Positions 61,067 through 61,353 of a stretch of DNA of 61,353 bases are shown one piece after another (the stretch's first letter is position 1; every line of letters begins with the position of its first letter). This stretch comes from Treponema porcinum (GTDB taxonomy: Bacteria > Spirochaetota > Spirochaetia > Treponematales > Treponemataceae). The notes below the pieces were generated by a model that did not search any database, was not told the origin of the DNA, and saw only the letters and a list, made by a program, of their open reading frames with translations. Position numbers and translations under genes: made by a program. The DNA is taken from positions 223,358 to 284,710 of the forward strand of contig NZ_FUWG01000003.1 in the NCBI RefSeq assembly GCF_900167145.1. The letters run 5' to 3'.

Positions 61067-61353
61067 TTACGATGCTTTTGATAAAGCTTCAACTGCAAGT
61101 TGTGATATTGAAGTTGAAGGTCTGTTTTCATATGATGTTCCTGTCTTCAGCAACGTGTACATCAACTCTGCAAGTTTTCTTGCTACAGCCACAATTGCAA
61201 TTTTTTTTCCTTTGCTTTGAACCTGCGTCATATATAGATATTTTTCCCTTAATGCTCCGCTTCCTTTTGACCTTACATGTGACCATGCCGCCAGTATAAG
61301 GAGAGAGCGTAAGTTTCTGTTCCCGCATTTTGTTATATGACCAAGCCTGCAAA
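61067..61353 (-). mobile_element. IS110-family transposase, 3' end only
   Basis: The last 95 codons of the gene run in from the right window edge to TAA at 61067. They read LGHITKCGNRNLRSLLILAA, WSHVR, KIAIVAVARKLAELMYTLLK and TSYENRP. This is the C-terminal part of the Transposase_20 (IS116/IS110/IS902) domain. The N-terminal DEDD part and left end lie outside. The right end should lie close to 61040-61066. IS110 elements encode a bridge RNA at one end; if present in the left-end arrangement it is outside the window. Confidence 0.85.

Noticed and set aside
61128..61352. A 74-codon minus-strand frame at the right edge with a Lys/Cys-rich sequence
   Set aside because: The neighbouring frame encodes the IS110 transposase C terminus, so this is its out-of-frame shadow.

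Overview
The window reads as chromosomal DNA of a host-associated Treponema (Spirochaetota) of moderate GC content. The basis is gene content: SpoVG in a non-sporulating genome, many loose-lipobox lipoproteins, a long GMP synthase, a DUF115/Maf-type protein of the kind linked to flagellin modification, and HD-GYP and class III cyclase signalling. A GH53 endo-galactanase gene points to a gut or rumen treponeme that meets pectic galactan. Species cannot be fixed from the sequence alone.

Layout. 1-5.1 kb: an envelope PPIase (SurA-like), a DUF115 protein and lepA. 5.1-12.3 kb, minus strand: an HtrA-like lipoprotein protease, a large secreted protein with DxDGD repeats, tilS, rplY, tRNA-Gln(TTG), spoVG and ispE. 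12.5-19.5 kb: a tiny hyper-acidic protein gene, then the minus-strand housekeeping run rplU-prp-rpmA-(terminator)-obg-nadD-yqeK-LCP-rsfS and a second HtrA. 19.8-22.7 kb: asnS and a YihY membrane protein fused to a cyclic-nucleotide-binding domain. 22.7-28.1 kb: six minus-strand secreted, lipoprotein or barrel-like genes, one of them a frameshifted SUMF1-type lipoprotein. 28.2-34.1 kb: an HD-GYP gene with a poly-G tract inside its predicted promoter, guaA, and an adenylate cyclase whose first membrane segment sits in another frame. 34.1-35.8 kb: a compact TlpA / membrane polyferredoxin / CD1871A-type CXXC operon. 35.9-42.6 kb, plus strand: aroC, a DD-carboxypeptidase, a REC-STAS-like-REC regulator, a sensorless hybrid histidine kinase and a PHP phosphatase. 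42.6-51.6 kb: dksA-like and infA genes flanking a perfect inverted repeat, then dnaJ-like, smr and the MoxR/Bat operon. 51.7-54.2 kb: an aminotransferase and a sugar-type binding lipoprotein. 54.3-59.3 kb: metI, metN and a 1117-residue membrane protein carrying 38 tandem acidic 12-residue repeats. 59.5 kb to the end: the GH53 lipoprotein, a VOC gene without a normal start codon, and the 3' end of an IS110-family transposase.

Features most worth a second look: the 38 x 36 bp coding tandem repeat with a perfect 144 bp recent duplication; the G11 tract between -35 and -10 of the HD-GYP promoter; the TlpA/polyferredoxin/CXXC relay; the 85-residue protein with 42 acidic and no basic residues; three genes interrupted by one stop or one frameshift each (yqeK, the SUMF1 lipoprotein, the cyclase); and five genes whose predicted -10 box lies only 6-10 nt from the start codon, which suggests leaderless mRNAs.

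Start codons were moved downstream of the longest open frame where a Shine-Dalgarno sequence, signal peptide or promoter made that necessary. All functional calls come from reading motifs and protein similarity from memory. No database search was run.
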